Shown in pieces: positions 1 to 12,349 of a stretch of DNA of 64,000 nt; position 1 is the first letter of the stretch, and each line of letters starts with the position of its first letter. The notes beneath the pieces were generated by a model. That model worked only from the letters and a program-made list of their open reading frames with translations, was not told where the DNA came from and ran no database searches. Source of the stretch: Chionoecetes opilio (lineage: Eukaryota; Arthropoda; Malacostraca; Decapoda; Majidae); assembly GCA_016584305.1 (NCBI GenBank), contig JACEEZ010016411.1, positions 1 through 64,000 of the forward strand, written 5' to 3'. The position numbers and the translations under genes are program-made.

Positions 1-305
1 TTGTTTTTAAGAGTGAAAATTGATACCTAAATTTTCATGACAAATACAGATGTTTTAGCTCAGAACATTGTTAAATGTATAGTTGTGTAAAAGTGCTGAA
101 TACTGTCAAATTCGACATTAATTTAGCCCTTTCAAAATACATTAAATACTTGAAAACACATTATTTTTTAAGATTAAAATTGATATCTAATTTCATGAAA
201 ATACATATTTTTAGCTATTTAATTTTGTAAAATATATGTTGTACAAATATAAAAACTATTTAGCTTACAGAATAAAGAAATATACTTCAATTTGTAGAAA
301 AAAAA
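1..305 (-). repeat. B2 cassette fragment, reverse orientation, cut by window edge
   Basis: About two units of the 156 bp B repeat read on the minus strand. The TTTCATGAAA-type core and the GACATT/AATGTC dyad are recognisable through many small insertions and deletions. It mirrors 6530-6835 on the other arm of the terminal palindrome. The ACCACTCTTCACTGAT junction into A monomers at about 305-320 is the reverse complement of the B2 entry seen at 14420-14445, so this is a B2-type block. Confidence 0.8.
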
Positions 306-1924
306 CCACTCTTCACTGATACCTAGTAAAATAATTGAAAACACTACATTTTCATGGGTTTATTAGCAATTGATAAGTAAAACTAACGTGTATATATACA
401 ATCACGCTACAGTTTACAAGAACTCATGAAAAACGCCTGCAATATAAACCGTTATATCACAATAATAACCTCTTACCTCTTCCTATTTAATATCTTAATG
501 TCTGTACGCTCCTTATCTGTGCATATTATTCTAAAAGACGATTTTATACATCAATTTGAGGAAAACAGCTATATATCACCGATAAATAGATAATATCATT
601 AAAAACACTAACATTTTATTGGGTTTTATAGCGAATATGCTAAGTAAAACTTACTTGTATATATACATAACGCTAAAGTTTCACGACACTATGAAAAACG
701 CTTGCAATATACCGTTATACTCACAATAAATAACCTCTTACTCTTCTATTTAATGCTTAATGTAATGTAAGCTACTTATATGTGCAAATTATTCTAAAAA
801 GAGGATTTTATACTTCAATTTTGTAGTAAAACGCTATAGATCACTGATAAACTAGCTAAATCATTGAAACAGACTACCTTTTATGGGTTTATAAGCAATA
901 TTCTCATAATATAACTAAACATTGTATATATACAATAAGCGGTACAGTTTAGAAGAACTATGAAAAACGCTTGCAATATACGCGTTTTATCACATAAATA
1001 ACCTCTTACTCTTTTATTTAATAAGGCTTAATATGTATGTAAGCTACTTATTAGGTGCAAATTATCTAAAAAGAGGATTTTATACTTCATTTGTTGGAAA
1101 ACAGCGATATTATATCACCATAATCGTCTATATCATTGAAAACACTACCGTTTATTGGGTTTTTGCAATATAATAAGTAAAAACTACTTGTATATATACA
1201 ATAACGCTACCAGTTTAGAAGAAACTATGAAAAACGCTTGCATATACGTTATATCACATAAATATCCTCTTACTCTTCTTATTTTAATAACTTAATGTAA
1301 TGTAAACTACTTATAGGTTTGCAAATTAATCTAAAAAGAATTATTTTATCCTTTTCAATTTGTAGGAAAATAGCTATTATCACCGATAATGCTAATTCAT
1401 TGAAACACTACCTTTAAGGGTTTTATAGCAATATGATAAGTAAAACTACTTGTATACAATAACGCTACAGTTTACAAGAAACTATGAAAAACTCTTGCAA
1501 TATACCGTTTCTATCACAATAAATTAACCTCTTATTCTTCTATTTATTTAGCTTAATGTAATGTAAGACTACTTATAGGTGTAAATTAATTCTAAAAAAG
1601 GAAATTGTATCTTCATTTGTAGGAAAACAGCTATATATTACCGATATAGCTAATATCATTGAAAACACTACATTATAATGGGTTCTAGCACTAAGGATAA
1701 GTAGAACTACTTGTATATGTAGCAATAACGCTACAGTTTACAAAGAAACTATGAAAACGCTTGCAATATACCATTATATCACAATAAAGTAACCATCTTA
1801 CTCTTCTATTTAATAGCTTAATGTAATTGGTAAAAGCTCTACTTATACGTGCAAATTATCTTAAAAGAGGATTTTATACTTCAATTTGTAGTAACAGCTA
1901 TATATCACCGATAACAGCTAAAAC
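306..1924 (-). repeat. A-monomer satellite array, reverse orientation, noisy
   Basis: About six copies of the ~262 bp A monomer in reverse complement. The landmarks CTCTTACTCTTCTATTTAAT, TGTATATATACAA and TATCACCGATAA recur at roughly monomer spacing. Spacing is irregular because single-base insertions and deletions are frequent. A C run at 1986-1993, just beyond the block, is absent from the mirror position near 4900 and is therefore a sequencing error. No gene is present. Confidence 0.85.
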
Positions 1925-2695
1925 ATTGAAAAGGAACATATTTTTGAGGGTATAATGCATATCATACGGTAAAATACCTTTTGTTCCCCCCCTTATTTAA
2001 TGATATAAACACCACAATAATAAGAAACTATGAAAACACTATAATATACAATGGTATCACAAGTATAGAGTCTCAACTCCTATTACAAGCTTAGAGAGTT
2101 TAAAATAGCATTTTCTAACGAAAACAACTATAATTCCACATTGTTAATTTCTCTATCAAAAAAAGTCTGAATAATGTCACTTTCGAACATTTTTTTTAGA
2201 TCTTCACGAAATACATTCAAACACTTGAAAAAACGTTGTTTTTAAGAATAAAATTGATACAATAAAATTTCACATGAAATACATATTTAAGCTCATAATA
2301 TTGTCATATATATTGTGTAGCAGTGCTTGAATAATGTCATATTCTCGACAGTTTTTAGGCTTTCGCAAAATACATTAAAAAACTTGACAAAACGTTGTTT
2401 TTAAGATTAAAATTGATACTAAATTTCATGAAAATACATATTTTTAGCTCATAACATTGTTAAAATCTAGTTTTTGTGTAATAAGTCCTTAATACTGTCA
2501 AATTTCGACATTATTTAGCCTTTCAAAAATACATTAATACTTGAAAAAACATTATTTTTTAGATTAAATTGATATCTAAATTTCATGAAAAATACATATT
2601 TTTAGTATTAAGTTTTGTAAAATATAAAGTTAGCAATAGAAAGCTATTTTAGCTACAGATAAAAGAAATATACTTCAATTTGTAGAAACAAACAC
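1925..2695 (-). repeat. B2-C2 cassette, reverse orientation
   Basis: In minus-strand reading order this is B2 (three 156 bp units, about 2165-2695) followed by C2 (about 1925-2165). C2 is recognised by the reverse complement of GGTATTTACCTTATGATAA and by TTTTCTAACGAAAACAACTA. It is the mirror partner of 4160-4960, which supports the hairpin interpretation of 1-6835. Confidence 0.8.
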
Positions 2696-3446
2696 TCTTC
2701 ACTGATAACTAGCTAAAATAAGTTGAAAACACTACATTTTATGGTAGGGAGTGGAGGGGGGGGGAGAGCGTTTAATAGCATATTATAAGTAAAACTACGT
2801 GTATATATAGACAATAACGCTACAGTTTAACAATGAAACTATGAAACGCCTGCAATTACCGTTATACACAATGACATAACTCTTACTCTTCTATTTAATA
2901 GCTTAATGTAATGTAAGCTACTTATGGTTGCATATTATGCTAAAAAGAACGATTTTTAATACATCAATTTGTAGGAAAACAGCTTATATCACCGGATAAA
3001 TAGATAATACATTTAAAAACACTACATTTTTATGGTTTATTGCAATATGATAAGTAAAACTACTTGTATATATACAATACCGCTACAGTTTACAAAGAAA
3101 CTATGAAACAAAACGCTTTTGCAATATCCGTTATATCACAATAAATAACCTCTTACTCTTCTATTGTAATAGCTTAATGTAATGTAAGCTACTTATAGTG
3201 CCAAATTATTCTAAAAAGAGATTTTATACTTCAATTTGTAGAAACACTATATCAACTGTATAACTCTAAATCATTGAAAACACTCCTTTTATGGGTTATA
3301 GCAATATAAGAAGTAAAACTACTTTGTAATAGATACAATAACGGTACAGTTTTAGAGAACTATGAGAAAAAAAAACGCTTGCAATCATACCGTTTTATCA
3401 ACAATAAATACCTCTTACTACTCTTTATTTAAGTACATTACATTAC
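2696..3446 (-). repeat. A-monomer array, reverse orientation, up to the palindrome centre
   Basis: Nearly three A monomers in reverse complement, ending at the turn-round point near 3431-3464. A G run at 2756-2764 sits where a monomer should read ATGGGTTTATAGC. The mirror position near 4135 has no C or G run, so the run is an artefact. Confidence 0.8.
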
Positions 3447-3464
3447 AATTAAGCCTTATTAAAT
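3431..3464. other. Centre of a >3.4 kb inverted duplication
   Basis: The left arm ends with CTCTTTATTTA and the right arm starts with TAAATAAAAGAG, with about 33 bp of unpaired monomer sequence (the TTACATTACATTAAG region) between them. From here the order of A monomers and B2-C2 cassettes is mirrored at 2165-2695/4200-4695, at 1925-2165/4720-4960, and at 1-300/6530-6835. The arms differ by scattered indels and by homopolymer runs found in only one arm. That pattern fits two reads through one molecule better than an old palindrome. Confidence 0.8.
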
Positions 3465-4159
3465 AAAAGAGTAAGAGGTTATTTTATTGTGATAAAACGG
3501 TATATTGCAGAGCGTTTTTCATAGTTTCTTCTAAACTGTACCGTTATTGTATATATACAAGTATTTTACTTTATATATTGCTATAAACCCTCAAAAGAGT
3601 GTGTTTTCAATGAATTTTTAGCTAGTTAGCAGTGATATATAGCTGTTTTCCCTACAAATTGAAGTATAAAATCCTCTTTTTAGAATAATTTGCACCTAAT
3701 AATAGCATTTACATTACATTAAGCTATAATAGAAGAGTAGAAGGGTTATTTATTGTGATAATAACGTATATTGCAAGCGTTTTCATAGTTTCTTGTAAAC
3801 TGTAGGCGTTATTGTATATATACAAGAGTTTTTTACTTATCATATTGCAATAACCCCATAAAATGTAGTGTTTTTAATGAATAGTATCTATTTATCGGTG
3901 ATATATCAGCTGTTTTCCTACAATTGATGTATAAAATCGTCTTTTTTAGCATAATATGCCCTATAAGTAGTTACATTACATTAACTATTAAATAGAAGAG
4001 TCACGAGGTTATTTATTGTGATATAACGGTATATTGGCAGGCGTTTTTTTCATAGTTTCTTGTAACTGTAGCGTTATTTATATAACACGTAGTTTTAACT
4101 TATCATATGCTATAAACGCATAAAATTAGTGTTTTCAATTATTTTAGCTAGTTATCATT
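3447..4159 (+). repeat. A-monomer array, noisy
   Basis: Just under three A monomers in the orientation used in the rest of the window (read as GGTTATTTATTGTGATATAA). Many small indels are present. This is the right-arm partner of 2696-3430. Confidence 0.85.
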
Positions 4160-4960
4160 GAAGAGTGTTTTTTTTTCTACAAATTGAAGTATGTTTCTTT
4201 ATATCGTAGCTTAAATAGCTTTTTATATTTGCTACAACTATATTTTACAAAATTATAGCTAAAAATATGTATTTGTTCATGAAATTTAGATATCAATTTA
4301 ATCTAACAAATAATGTTTTTTTTCAAGTATTTTAATGTATTTTTGAAAGGCTAAATAATGTCGAAATTTGACAGTATTCAGGACTTTACACAACTATATT
4401 TAACAATGTTATGAGCTAAAAATTGTATTTTTTCAATGAAATTTAGGTATCAATTTTAATCTTAAAAACAACGTTTTTTCAAGTTTTTTTAATGTATTTT
4501 TTGAAAGCCAAAAAATGTCGAAATATTGACATTATTCAGCACTTCTACACAATTATATATGACGAATATTATGAGCTTAAAATAGGTATTTAGTCATGCA
4601 TCCTTTATGTATCAATTATTCTAAAAACAACGTTTTTTGACAAAGGTGTTTTAATGTATTTTTGAATATCTAAAAAATGCAAAATTGACATTATTCAGCC
4701 TTTTTTTTGGGGGGGGGGGGATAGAGAAATTCAAAATGTGGAATTATAGTTGTTTTCGTTAGAAAATGCTATTTTAAACACTCTAGCTTGTAATAGGAGT
4801 TTGAGACGCTATATTTGCTACAATTGTAAGATTATCACGTGTTTTTCCATAGTTTCTTCTAATTGTGGTGTTATATCATAATAAGAAGGTATTTACCTTA
4901 TGATAATGCATTATCCCCTCAAAATTGTTCCTTTTCATGTTTTTAGCTAGTTATCGGTGA
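4160..4960 (+). repeat. B2-C2 cassette, noisy
   Basis: B2 enters with GTGAAGAGTG plus a T run and CTACAAATTGAAGTAT, followed by three 156 bp units (about 4200-4695) and then C2 (about 4720-4960). The G run at 4709-4720 between B and C is missing from the mirror copy near 2165 and from every clean copy (for example 14960-14975, where a T run is followed by GATAGAG). It is an error. Confidence 0.8.
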
Positions 4961-6519
4961 TATTAGCTGTTTTCCTACAAATTGAAGTATAAATCGCTTT
5001 TTAAGAATAATTTGCACGTATAAGTAGCTTACATTACCTTAAGCTAGTAAAAATAGAAATAGTAAAGTGTATTTATTGTGATAAATGGTCTATTGAAAGC
5101 GTTTTTTCATAGTTCTTGTAAACTGTAGCGTTATTGTATATATACAATAAGTTCTACTATCCTATTGCTATAAACCCATATTTGTAGTGTTTTCAATGAT
5201 ATTAGCTATTTATCGGTATATAATAGCTGTTTTCCTAACAATTGAAGAATACAATCCTTTTTTTAGAATAATTTACACCTATACGTAGCTTACATTTACA
5301 TAAGCTAATAAATAGCAGCGTAAGAGGTTATTTTTGTGATATACGGTATATTTGCAGAGTTTTTCATAGTTTCTTGTAAACTGTAGCGTTATTGTATACA
5401 AGTATTTTTTACTTATCATATTGCTATAAACCCTTTAAATGTGTGGTTTTCAATGATATTAGTATTTATCGGTGATATATAGCTTCTTTCCTACAAATTG
5501 AAGTATAAAATAATCTTTTTTTAGATTAATTTTGTCACCTATATTAGCTTACATTACATTAAGGTATTAAATAGAAGAGTAAGATGATATTTATTGTGAT
5601 ATAACGGTATATTGAAGCGGTTTGTTTCATAGTTTTCTTCTAACTGTAGCGTTATTGTATATATACAAGTAGTTTTACGTATTTATTGCAATAAACCCAT
5701 AAAAGGTAGTGTTTTCATGATATTTGCTGTTATCGGTGATATATAGCTGTTTTTTCCAGACAAATTGAAGTATAAAATCCTCTTTTTAGAATAATTTGCA
5801 CCTATAGAGTAGCTTACATACATAAGCTTATTAAATAAAGAGTAGAGGTTTATTTATTGTGATAAAACGGTGATATTGCAAGCGTTTTTCATAGTTTCTT
5901 CTAAACTGTACCGTTTTGTATATATACAAGTAGTTTTCTTAGTATATTGCTATAAACCCATAAAAGGTAGTGTTTTCAATGATTTAGCTACTTATCAGTG
6001 ATATATAGCTGTTTTCTACAAATTGAAGTATAAAATCCTCTTTTTAGAATAATTTGCACCTATAAGTAGGCTTACATTACATTAAGCTATTAAATAGAAG
6101 AGTAAGAGTTTATTTATTGTGATTATAACGTATATTGCAAGTCGTTTTTCATAGTTTCTTGTAAACTGTAGCGTTATTGTAATATATTACAAGTAGTTTT
6201 TACTTATCATTTGCTATAACCCATAAATGTAGTGTTTTTTTAATGATATTATCTTATTTATCGTGATATATAGGCGTTTTCCTACAAATTGATGTATAAA
6301 AATCGTCTTTTTTATAATAATATGCACCTATCAGTAGCTTACATTACCATTAAAGCTATTAATAGAAGAGTTAAGAGGTTATTTATTGTGATATACGGTA
6401 TATTGCAGGCTTTTTCATAGTTTCTTGTACTGTAGCGTATATGATATATACACGGTAATTTTACTATCATATTGCTATAAACCCCATAAAATGTAGTGTT
6501 TCATTATTTTTAGCTAGTT
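4961..6519 (+). repeat. A-monomer array, noisy
   Basis: About six A monomers between two B2-C2 cassettes. One monomer carries the ATAATCTTTTTAGATTAATTT variant (near 5505-5530), which recurs as a marker at 15770, 28335 and 57250. No other content is visible. Confidence 0.85.
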
Positions 6520-7310
6520 TATCAGTGAAGAGTGGTTTTTTTTCTACAAAGTGAAGTATATTTCTTTATATTCATGTAGCTAAACTAGTTTTATTATATT
6601 TGCTACAACTATATTTTACACAAAATTATAGCAAAAATCTGTATTTTTCATGAAATTTAGATATCTTTTTAATCTTAAAAATATGTTTTTTCAGTCTTTT
6701 ATGTATTTTGAAGGCTAAATAATGTCGAAATTTGCACAGTATTCAGCACTTTTACACAACTATATTTAACAATGTTATGAGCTAAAAATATTATTTTTCA
6801 TAAATTTAGGTATCATTTTATCTTAAAAAACAACGGTTTTTGTCAAGTTTTTAATGTATTTTTGAAAGCCTAAAAAAATGTCGAAATATGACATGATTCA
6901 GCACTTCTACACAGTTATATATGGACTAATATTTATGAGCTTAAATATGTATTAGTCATGACATTTTATGTATCAATTTTTATTCTTAAAAAAACGTTTT
7001 TTTTTTCAAGTGTTTTAAATGTATTTTCGAGATCTAAAAATGCGAAAATTGCACATTATTCAGCCTTTTTTGATAGAGAAATTCAAAATGTGAATTATAG
7101 TTGTTTTCTAGAAAATGCTATTTAAACTACTCTAAGCTTGTATAGGAGTTTGAGACTCTATATTGTGATACAATTGTATATTATACGTGTTTTCATAGTT
7201 TTTCTTCTTAATTGTGGTGTTATATCTTAATAGAAGGTTTTTACCATATATAATGCTTATACCCTCAAAATATGTTCTTTTTCAATGTTTTTGCTAGTTA
7301 TCGTGATATC
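6520..7310 (+). repeat. B2-C2 cassette, noisy
   Basis: B2 runs from about 6525 to 7060 and C2 from about 7065 to 7310. C2 has the C2-specific AAACTACTCTAAGCTTGTA form, against CTGTAAGCTTATA in C1. The B2 in this cassette lies about 3.12 kb before the next B1 (9661). That equals the B2-to-B1 spacing in the clean copy (14448 to 17552), so the higher-order register is intact here. Confidence 0.85.
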
Positions 7311-8665
7311 TAGCTGTTTTTCCTACAATTGAAGTATAAAATTCCTCTTTTTAGAATAATTTTGCACTATAAGTAGCTTACATTTCAGTTAAGCTATTAA
7401 GATAGAAGAGTAAGCGGTTATTTATTGTGATATATGGTATATTGCAAGCGTTTTTCATAGTTTTTCTTGTAAACTATAGCGTTATTGTATATATCCAAGT
7501 AGTTCTACTTATCCTATTGCTATAAACCCATAAATTGTAGTGTTTTTCAATGTATTAGCTATTTATCGGTAATATATAGCTGTTTTCCTACAATTGAAAA
7601 TACATCCGTTTTTAGAATAATTTACACCTATAAATAGCTTACATTAATTAAGACTAATAAATAGAGAGTAAGGGTAGTTATTGTGATATAACGGTATATT
7701 GCAAGAGTTTTTTCATAATTTCTTGTAACTGTAGCATTATTGTAATACCAGTAGTTTTACTTATCATACTGCCTATTAAACCTTAAACATGTAGTGGTTT
7801 TCAATGATATTACTTATTCATCCGTGGATATAAGCTATTTTCCTACAAATGAAGTTAAATTATCTTTTTAGATTATTTTTGCACCTTAAGTAGCTTTACA
7901 TTACATTTAAGGTAATTAATAGAAGAGTAAGAGATATTTCTTTGTGATATAAACGGTATATTAAGCAAGCGTTTTTCATAGTTTCTTCTAAACTGTAGCG
8001 TTATTGTATATAATACAAGTATTTTACTTTATTATATTGCAATAAACCCATTAAATGTAGCGTTTCAATGATATTAGCTATTTATCGGTGATATATGAAC
8101 AGTTTTTCACTACCAATTGAAGTATAAAATCCTCTTGGGTTAGATAATTTGCACATATAAGTAGGCTTTACATTACATTATGCTTTTAAATAAAAGAGTA
8201 AGAGGTTTTATTTATGTGTTATAACGGTATATTGCAAGCGTTTTTCATACTTTCCTTCTAACTGTAGCGTTATTGTATATATCAAGTATATTTAGTCTTA
8301 TTAGATTGCTATAAACCCATAAAAGTGTAGTGGTTTTCAATGAATTTAGCTAGTTATCAAGTGATATATAGTGTTTTCCTACAAATTAAAGTATAAAACC
8401 CTTTTTTTAGAATAATTTGCCCATAGAAGTAGCTTACATTACTAAGCTATTAAATAGAAAGAGTGAAGGATTGTATTTTATTGTGATATAACGTTATATT
8501 GCAGGGTTTTTCATAGTTTCTTGTAAACTATAGCGTTATTGTATATATACAAGTAGTTTTACTTATCCTATTGCTATAAACCTATAAAATGTAGTGTTTT
8601 CAATTATATTAGCTATTTATCGGTGATATATAGCTGTTTTCCTACAATTTGAAGTATACAATCCT
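7311..8665 (+). repeat. A-monomer array, noisy, between C2 and truncated C
   Basis: About five monomers. From about 8040 onward the sequence matches 10740-11370 and 15925-16560 monomer for monomer: the ATTGCAATAAACCC variant, then the AAATTAAAGTATAAAACCC variant, then the CTATAGCGTTATTG variant. These are equivalent positions of the higher-order repeat. Confidence 0.85.
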
Positions 8666-8870
8666 TTTTTATACTACTGTAAGCTTATAATAGGAGTTTG
8701 AGACTCTATATTGTGATACAATTGTATATTATACGTGTTTTTCATAGTGTTCTTCTTTAATTGTGGTGTTATATCATTAATAGAAGGTATTTTACCTTAT
8801 GATAATGCATTATACCGTCAAAATGTGTTCTTTTCATGATTTTAGCTAGTTATCGGTGATGATATAGCTG
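8666..8870 (+). repeat. Truncated C element
   Basis: An A monomer breaks off after ACAATCCTTTTTTA and continues as TACTACTGTAAGCTTATAAT, the interior of a C element. The 5' part of C (the GATAGAGAAATTC region) and all of B are missing. The same junction occurs at 11377, 16562 and, degraded, at 44330. It is therefore a fixed component of the higher-order repeat and not a one-off deletion. Confidence 0.85.
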
Positions 8871-9645
8871 TTTTCCTACAATTTGAAGTATGCAATCCTT
8901 TTTTTAGAATAATTTGCATCTATAAGTAGCTTACATTACATTAAGCTAATAAATAGAAGAGTAGGAGGTTATTTATTGTGATATAACGGTATATTGCAAG
9001 CGTTTTTCATAGTTTCTTGTAAACTGTAGCGTTATTGTATATATACAAGTAGTTTTACTTATCATATTGCTATAAACCCATAAATGTAGTGTTTTTCCAA
9101 TGATATTAGCTATTTATCGGTGATATATAGCTGTTTTCCTACAAATTGAAGTATAAAATCCTCTTTTTAGAATAATTTGCACCTATAAGTAGCTTACATT
9201 ACATTAAGCTATTAAATAGAAGAGTAAGAGGTTATTTATTGTGATATAACGGTGTATTGCAAGCGTTTTTCATAGTTTCTTCTAAACTGTAGCGTTATTA
9301 TATATATACAAGTAGTTTTACTTATTATATTGCTATAAACCCATAAAATGTAGTGGTTTCAATGATTTTAGCTAGTTATCAGTGATATATAGCTGTTTTC
9401 CTACAAATTGAAGAATAAAATCCTCTTTTTAGAATAATTTCACCTATAAGTAGCTTACATTACATTAAGCTAATAAATAGAAGAAGAATAGGTTATTTAT
9501 TGTGATATAACGGTATATTGCAAGCGTTTTTCATAGTTTCTTGTAAACTGTAGCGTTATTGTATATATACAAGTAGTTTTACTTATTATATTGCTATAAA
9601 CCCATAAAATGTAGTGTTTTCAATGATTTCAGCTAGTTATCAGTG
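8871..9645 (+). repeat. A-monomer array, clean
   Basis: Three A monomers with little noise, leading into a B1 block. The same three monomers, with the GGTGTATTGCAAGCG and GAATAAAATCC variants in the same order, occur at 11561-12349 and 16751-17540. Confidence 0.9.
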
Positions 9646-10430
9646 AAGAGGTTTTTTTTTCTACAAATAGAAGTATATTTCTTTATATCTGTAGCTTAAT
9701 AGCTTTTTATATTTGCTACAACTATATTTTACAAAATTAATAGCTAAAAATATGTATTTTTCATGAAATTTAGATATCAATTTTAATCTTAAAAACAATG
9801 TTTTTTCAAGTATTTTAATGTATTTTTGAAAGGCTAAATAATGTCGAAATTTGACATTATTCAGCACTTATACACAACTATATTTAACAATGTTATGAGC
9901 TAAAAATATGTATTTTTCATGAAATTTAGGTATCAATTTTAATCTTAAAAACAACGTTTTTTCAAGTGTTTTAATGTATTTTTGAAAGCCTAAAAAATCT
10001 CGAAATATGACATTATTCAGCACTTTTACACAACTATAATTTACAATATTATGAGCTTAAAATATGTATTTTTCATGAAATTTATTTATCAATTTTATTC
10101 CTAAAAACAACGTTTTTTCAAGTGTTTTAATTTATTTTTGAAGGGCTAAAAAATGTCGAAAATTGACATTATTCAGCCCTTTTTTTGATAGAGAAATTCA
10201 AAATATGGAATTATAGTTGTTTTCGTTAGAAAATGCTGTTTTAAACTACTGTAAGCTTATAATAATGGTTTGAGACTCTATATTGTGATACAATTGTATA
10301 TTATATGTGTTTTTCATAGTTTCTTCTTAATTGTGGTGTTATATCATTAATAGAAGGTATTTACCTTATGATAATGCATTATACCCTCAAAATGTGTTCT
10401 TTTCAATGATTTTAGCTAGTTATCGGTGAT
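9646..10430 (+). repeat. B1-C1 cassette
   Basis: B1 starts after TCAGTGAAGAGG with a T run and CTACAAATAGAAGTATAT. The GTGAAGAGG and AATAGAAG forms separate B1 from B2, which has GTGAAGAGTGG and AATTGAAG. Three 156 bp units follow. The first contains the perfect dyad AATAATGTC/GACATTATT at 9837-9861. C1 runs from GATAGAGAAATTC (10187) to about 10430. A 68-codon minus-strand open frame inside B1 (9661-9867) is not a gene: the frame survives only because 156 is divisible by 3. Confidence 0.9.
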
Positions 10431-10731
10431 ATATAGCTGTTTTCCTATAAATTGAAGTATACAATCCTTTTTTTAGAATCATTTGCACTATAAGTAGCTT
10501 ACATTACCATTAAGCTATTAATAGAAGATAAGAGTGTATTATTGTGTATAACGGTATATTGCAAGCGTTTCATAGTTTTCTTGTAACTGTAGCGTTATTG
10601 TATATTACAGTAGTTTTACTTATCATATTGGTATAAACCCATAAATGTATGTTTCATGATATTAGCTATTTACGGTGTATTAGCTGTTTCCTATAATGAA
10701 GTATAAATCCTCTTTTTAGAATAATTGCCCC
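10431..10731 (+). repeat. A monomer and a fragment, ending at an N
   Basis: One A monomer after C1, with base drop-outs increasing towards the join at 10732 (for example TATTTACGGTGTATTAGC). The decay looks like a read end or contig end. Confidence 0.85.
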
Positions 10732-10732
10732 N
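10732..10732. other. Single N: assembly join
   Basis: The left side is about 300 bp past a C1 element. The right side resumes at an A monomer that belongs upstream of a truncated C, so the higher-order order is broken. The sequence 8040-10490 before the N and 10740-13190 after it are near copies at a shift of about 2.70 kb. This suggests an unresolved overlap or an arbitrary contig placement. Confidence 0.8.
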
Positions 10733-11376
10733 TAGTTTTACTTATTATATTGCAATAAACCCATAAAATGTAGTGTTTTCAATGATATTAGCTATTTATC
10801 GGTGATATATAACCGTTTTCCTACAAATTGAAGTATAAAATCCTCTTTTTAGAATAATTTGCACATATAAGTAGCTTACATTACATTAAGCTATTAAATA
10901 AAAGAGTAAGAGGTTATTTATTGTGATATAACGGTATATTGCAAGCGTTTTTCATACTTTCTTCTAAACTGTAGCGTTATTGTATATATACAAGTAGGTT
11001 TACTTATTAGATTGCTATAAACCCATAAAATGTAGTGTTTTCAATGATTTTAGCTAGTTATCAGTGATATATAGGTGTTTTCCTACAAATTAAAGTATAA
11101 AACCCTTTTTTTAGAATAATTTGCCCCTAGAAGTAGCTTACATTACATTAAGCTATTAAATAGAAGAGTAAGAGGGTATTTATTGTGATATAACGTTATA
11201 TTGCAGGAGTTTTTCATAGTTTCTTGTAAACTATAGCGTTATTGTATATATACAAGTAGTTTTACTTATCCTATTGCTATAAACCTATAAAATGTAGTGT
11301 TTTCAATTATATTAGCTATTTATCGGTGATATATAGCTGTTTTCCTACAATTTGAAGTATACAATCCTTTTTTATA
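10733..11376 (+). repeat. A-monomer array, clean
   Basis: About 2.5 A monomers. They begin with the ATTGCAATAAACCC variant and include TATATAACCGTTTTCC and AAATTAAAGTATAAAACCC. The same series occurs at 15930-16560. Confidence 0.92.
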
Positions 11377-11560
11377 CTACTGTAAGCTTATAATAGGAGT
11401 TTGAGACTCTATATTGTGATACAATTGTATATTATACGTGTTTTTCATAGTTTCTTCTTAATTGTGGTGTTATATCATTAATAGAAGGTATTTACCTTAT
11501 GATAATGCATTATACCCTCAAAATGTGTGCTTTTCAATGATTTTAGCTAGTTATCGGTGA
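11377..11560 (+). repeat. Truncated C element
   Basis: The A monomer switches at ACAATCCTTTTTTA to TACTACTGTAAGCTTATAAT. C then continues through TTGTGGTGTTATATCATTAA and GGTATTTACCTTATGATAA before merging into an A monomer at the GTTATCGGTGATATATAGC segment shared by both. Confidence 0.9.
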
Positions 11561-12349
11561 TATATAGCTGTTTTCCTACAATTTGAAGTATGCAATCCTT
11601 TTTTTAGAATAATTTGCATCTATAAGTAGCTTACATTACATTAAGCTAATAAATAGAAGAGTAGGAGGTTATTTAATGTGATATAAACGGTATATTGCAA
11701 GCGTTTTTCATAGTTCTTGTAAACTGTAGCGTTATTGTATATATACAAGTAGTTTTACTTATCATATTGCTATAAACCCATAAAATGTAGTGTTTTCAAT
11801 GATATTAGCTATTTATCGGTGATATATAGCTGTTTTCCTACAAATTGAAGTATAAAATCCTCTTTTTAGAATAATTTGCACCTATAAGTAGCTTACATTA
11901 CATTAAGCTATTAAATAGAAGAGTAAGAGGTTATTTATTGTGATATAACGGTGTATTGCAAGCGTTTTTCATAGTTTCTTCTAAACTGTATCGTTATTAT
12001 ATATATACAAGTAGTTTTACTTATTATATTGCTATAAACCCATAAAATGTAGTGGTTTCAATGATTTTAGCTAGTTATCAGTGATATATAGCTGTTTTCC
12101 TACAAATTGAAGAATAAAATCCTCTTTTTAGAATAATTTGCACCTATAAGTAGCTTACATTACATTAAGCTAATAAATAGAAGAATAATAGGTTATTTAT
12201 TGTGATATAACGGTATATTGCAAGCGTTTTTCATAGTTTCTTGTAAACTGTAGCGTTATTGTATATATACAAGTAGTTTTACTTATTATATTGCTATAAA
12301 CCCATAAAATGTAGTGTTTTCAATGATTTCAGCTAGTTATCAGTGAAGA
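11561..12349 (+). repeat. A-monomer array, clean
   Basis: Three A monomers, nearly identical to 8871-9645 and 16751-17540. The GTATCGTTATTATATATATA variant near 11988 marks the second. No gene is visible. Confidence 0.92.

Noticed and set aside
4709..4720. G-run as a G-quadruplex or slippery site (also C run 1986-1993, G runs 2756-2764 and 45943-45955)
   Set aside because: The mirror arm and the clean copies of the same repeat positions lack these runs, so they are base-calling errors.
1..6835. Large genuine palindrome such as a fragile-site or amplification inverted repeat
   Set aside because: It lies entirely in low-quality sequence, its arms differ by random indels, and there is no unique spacer. 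A foldback or hairpin read is more likely, although not proved.
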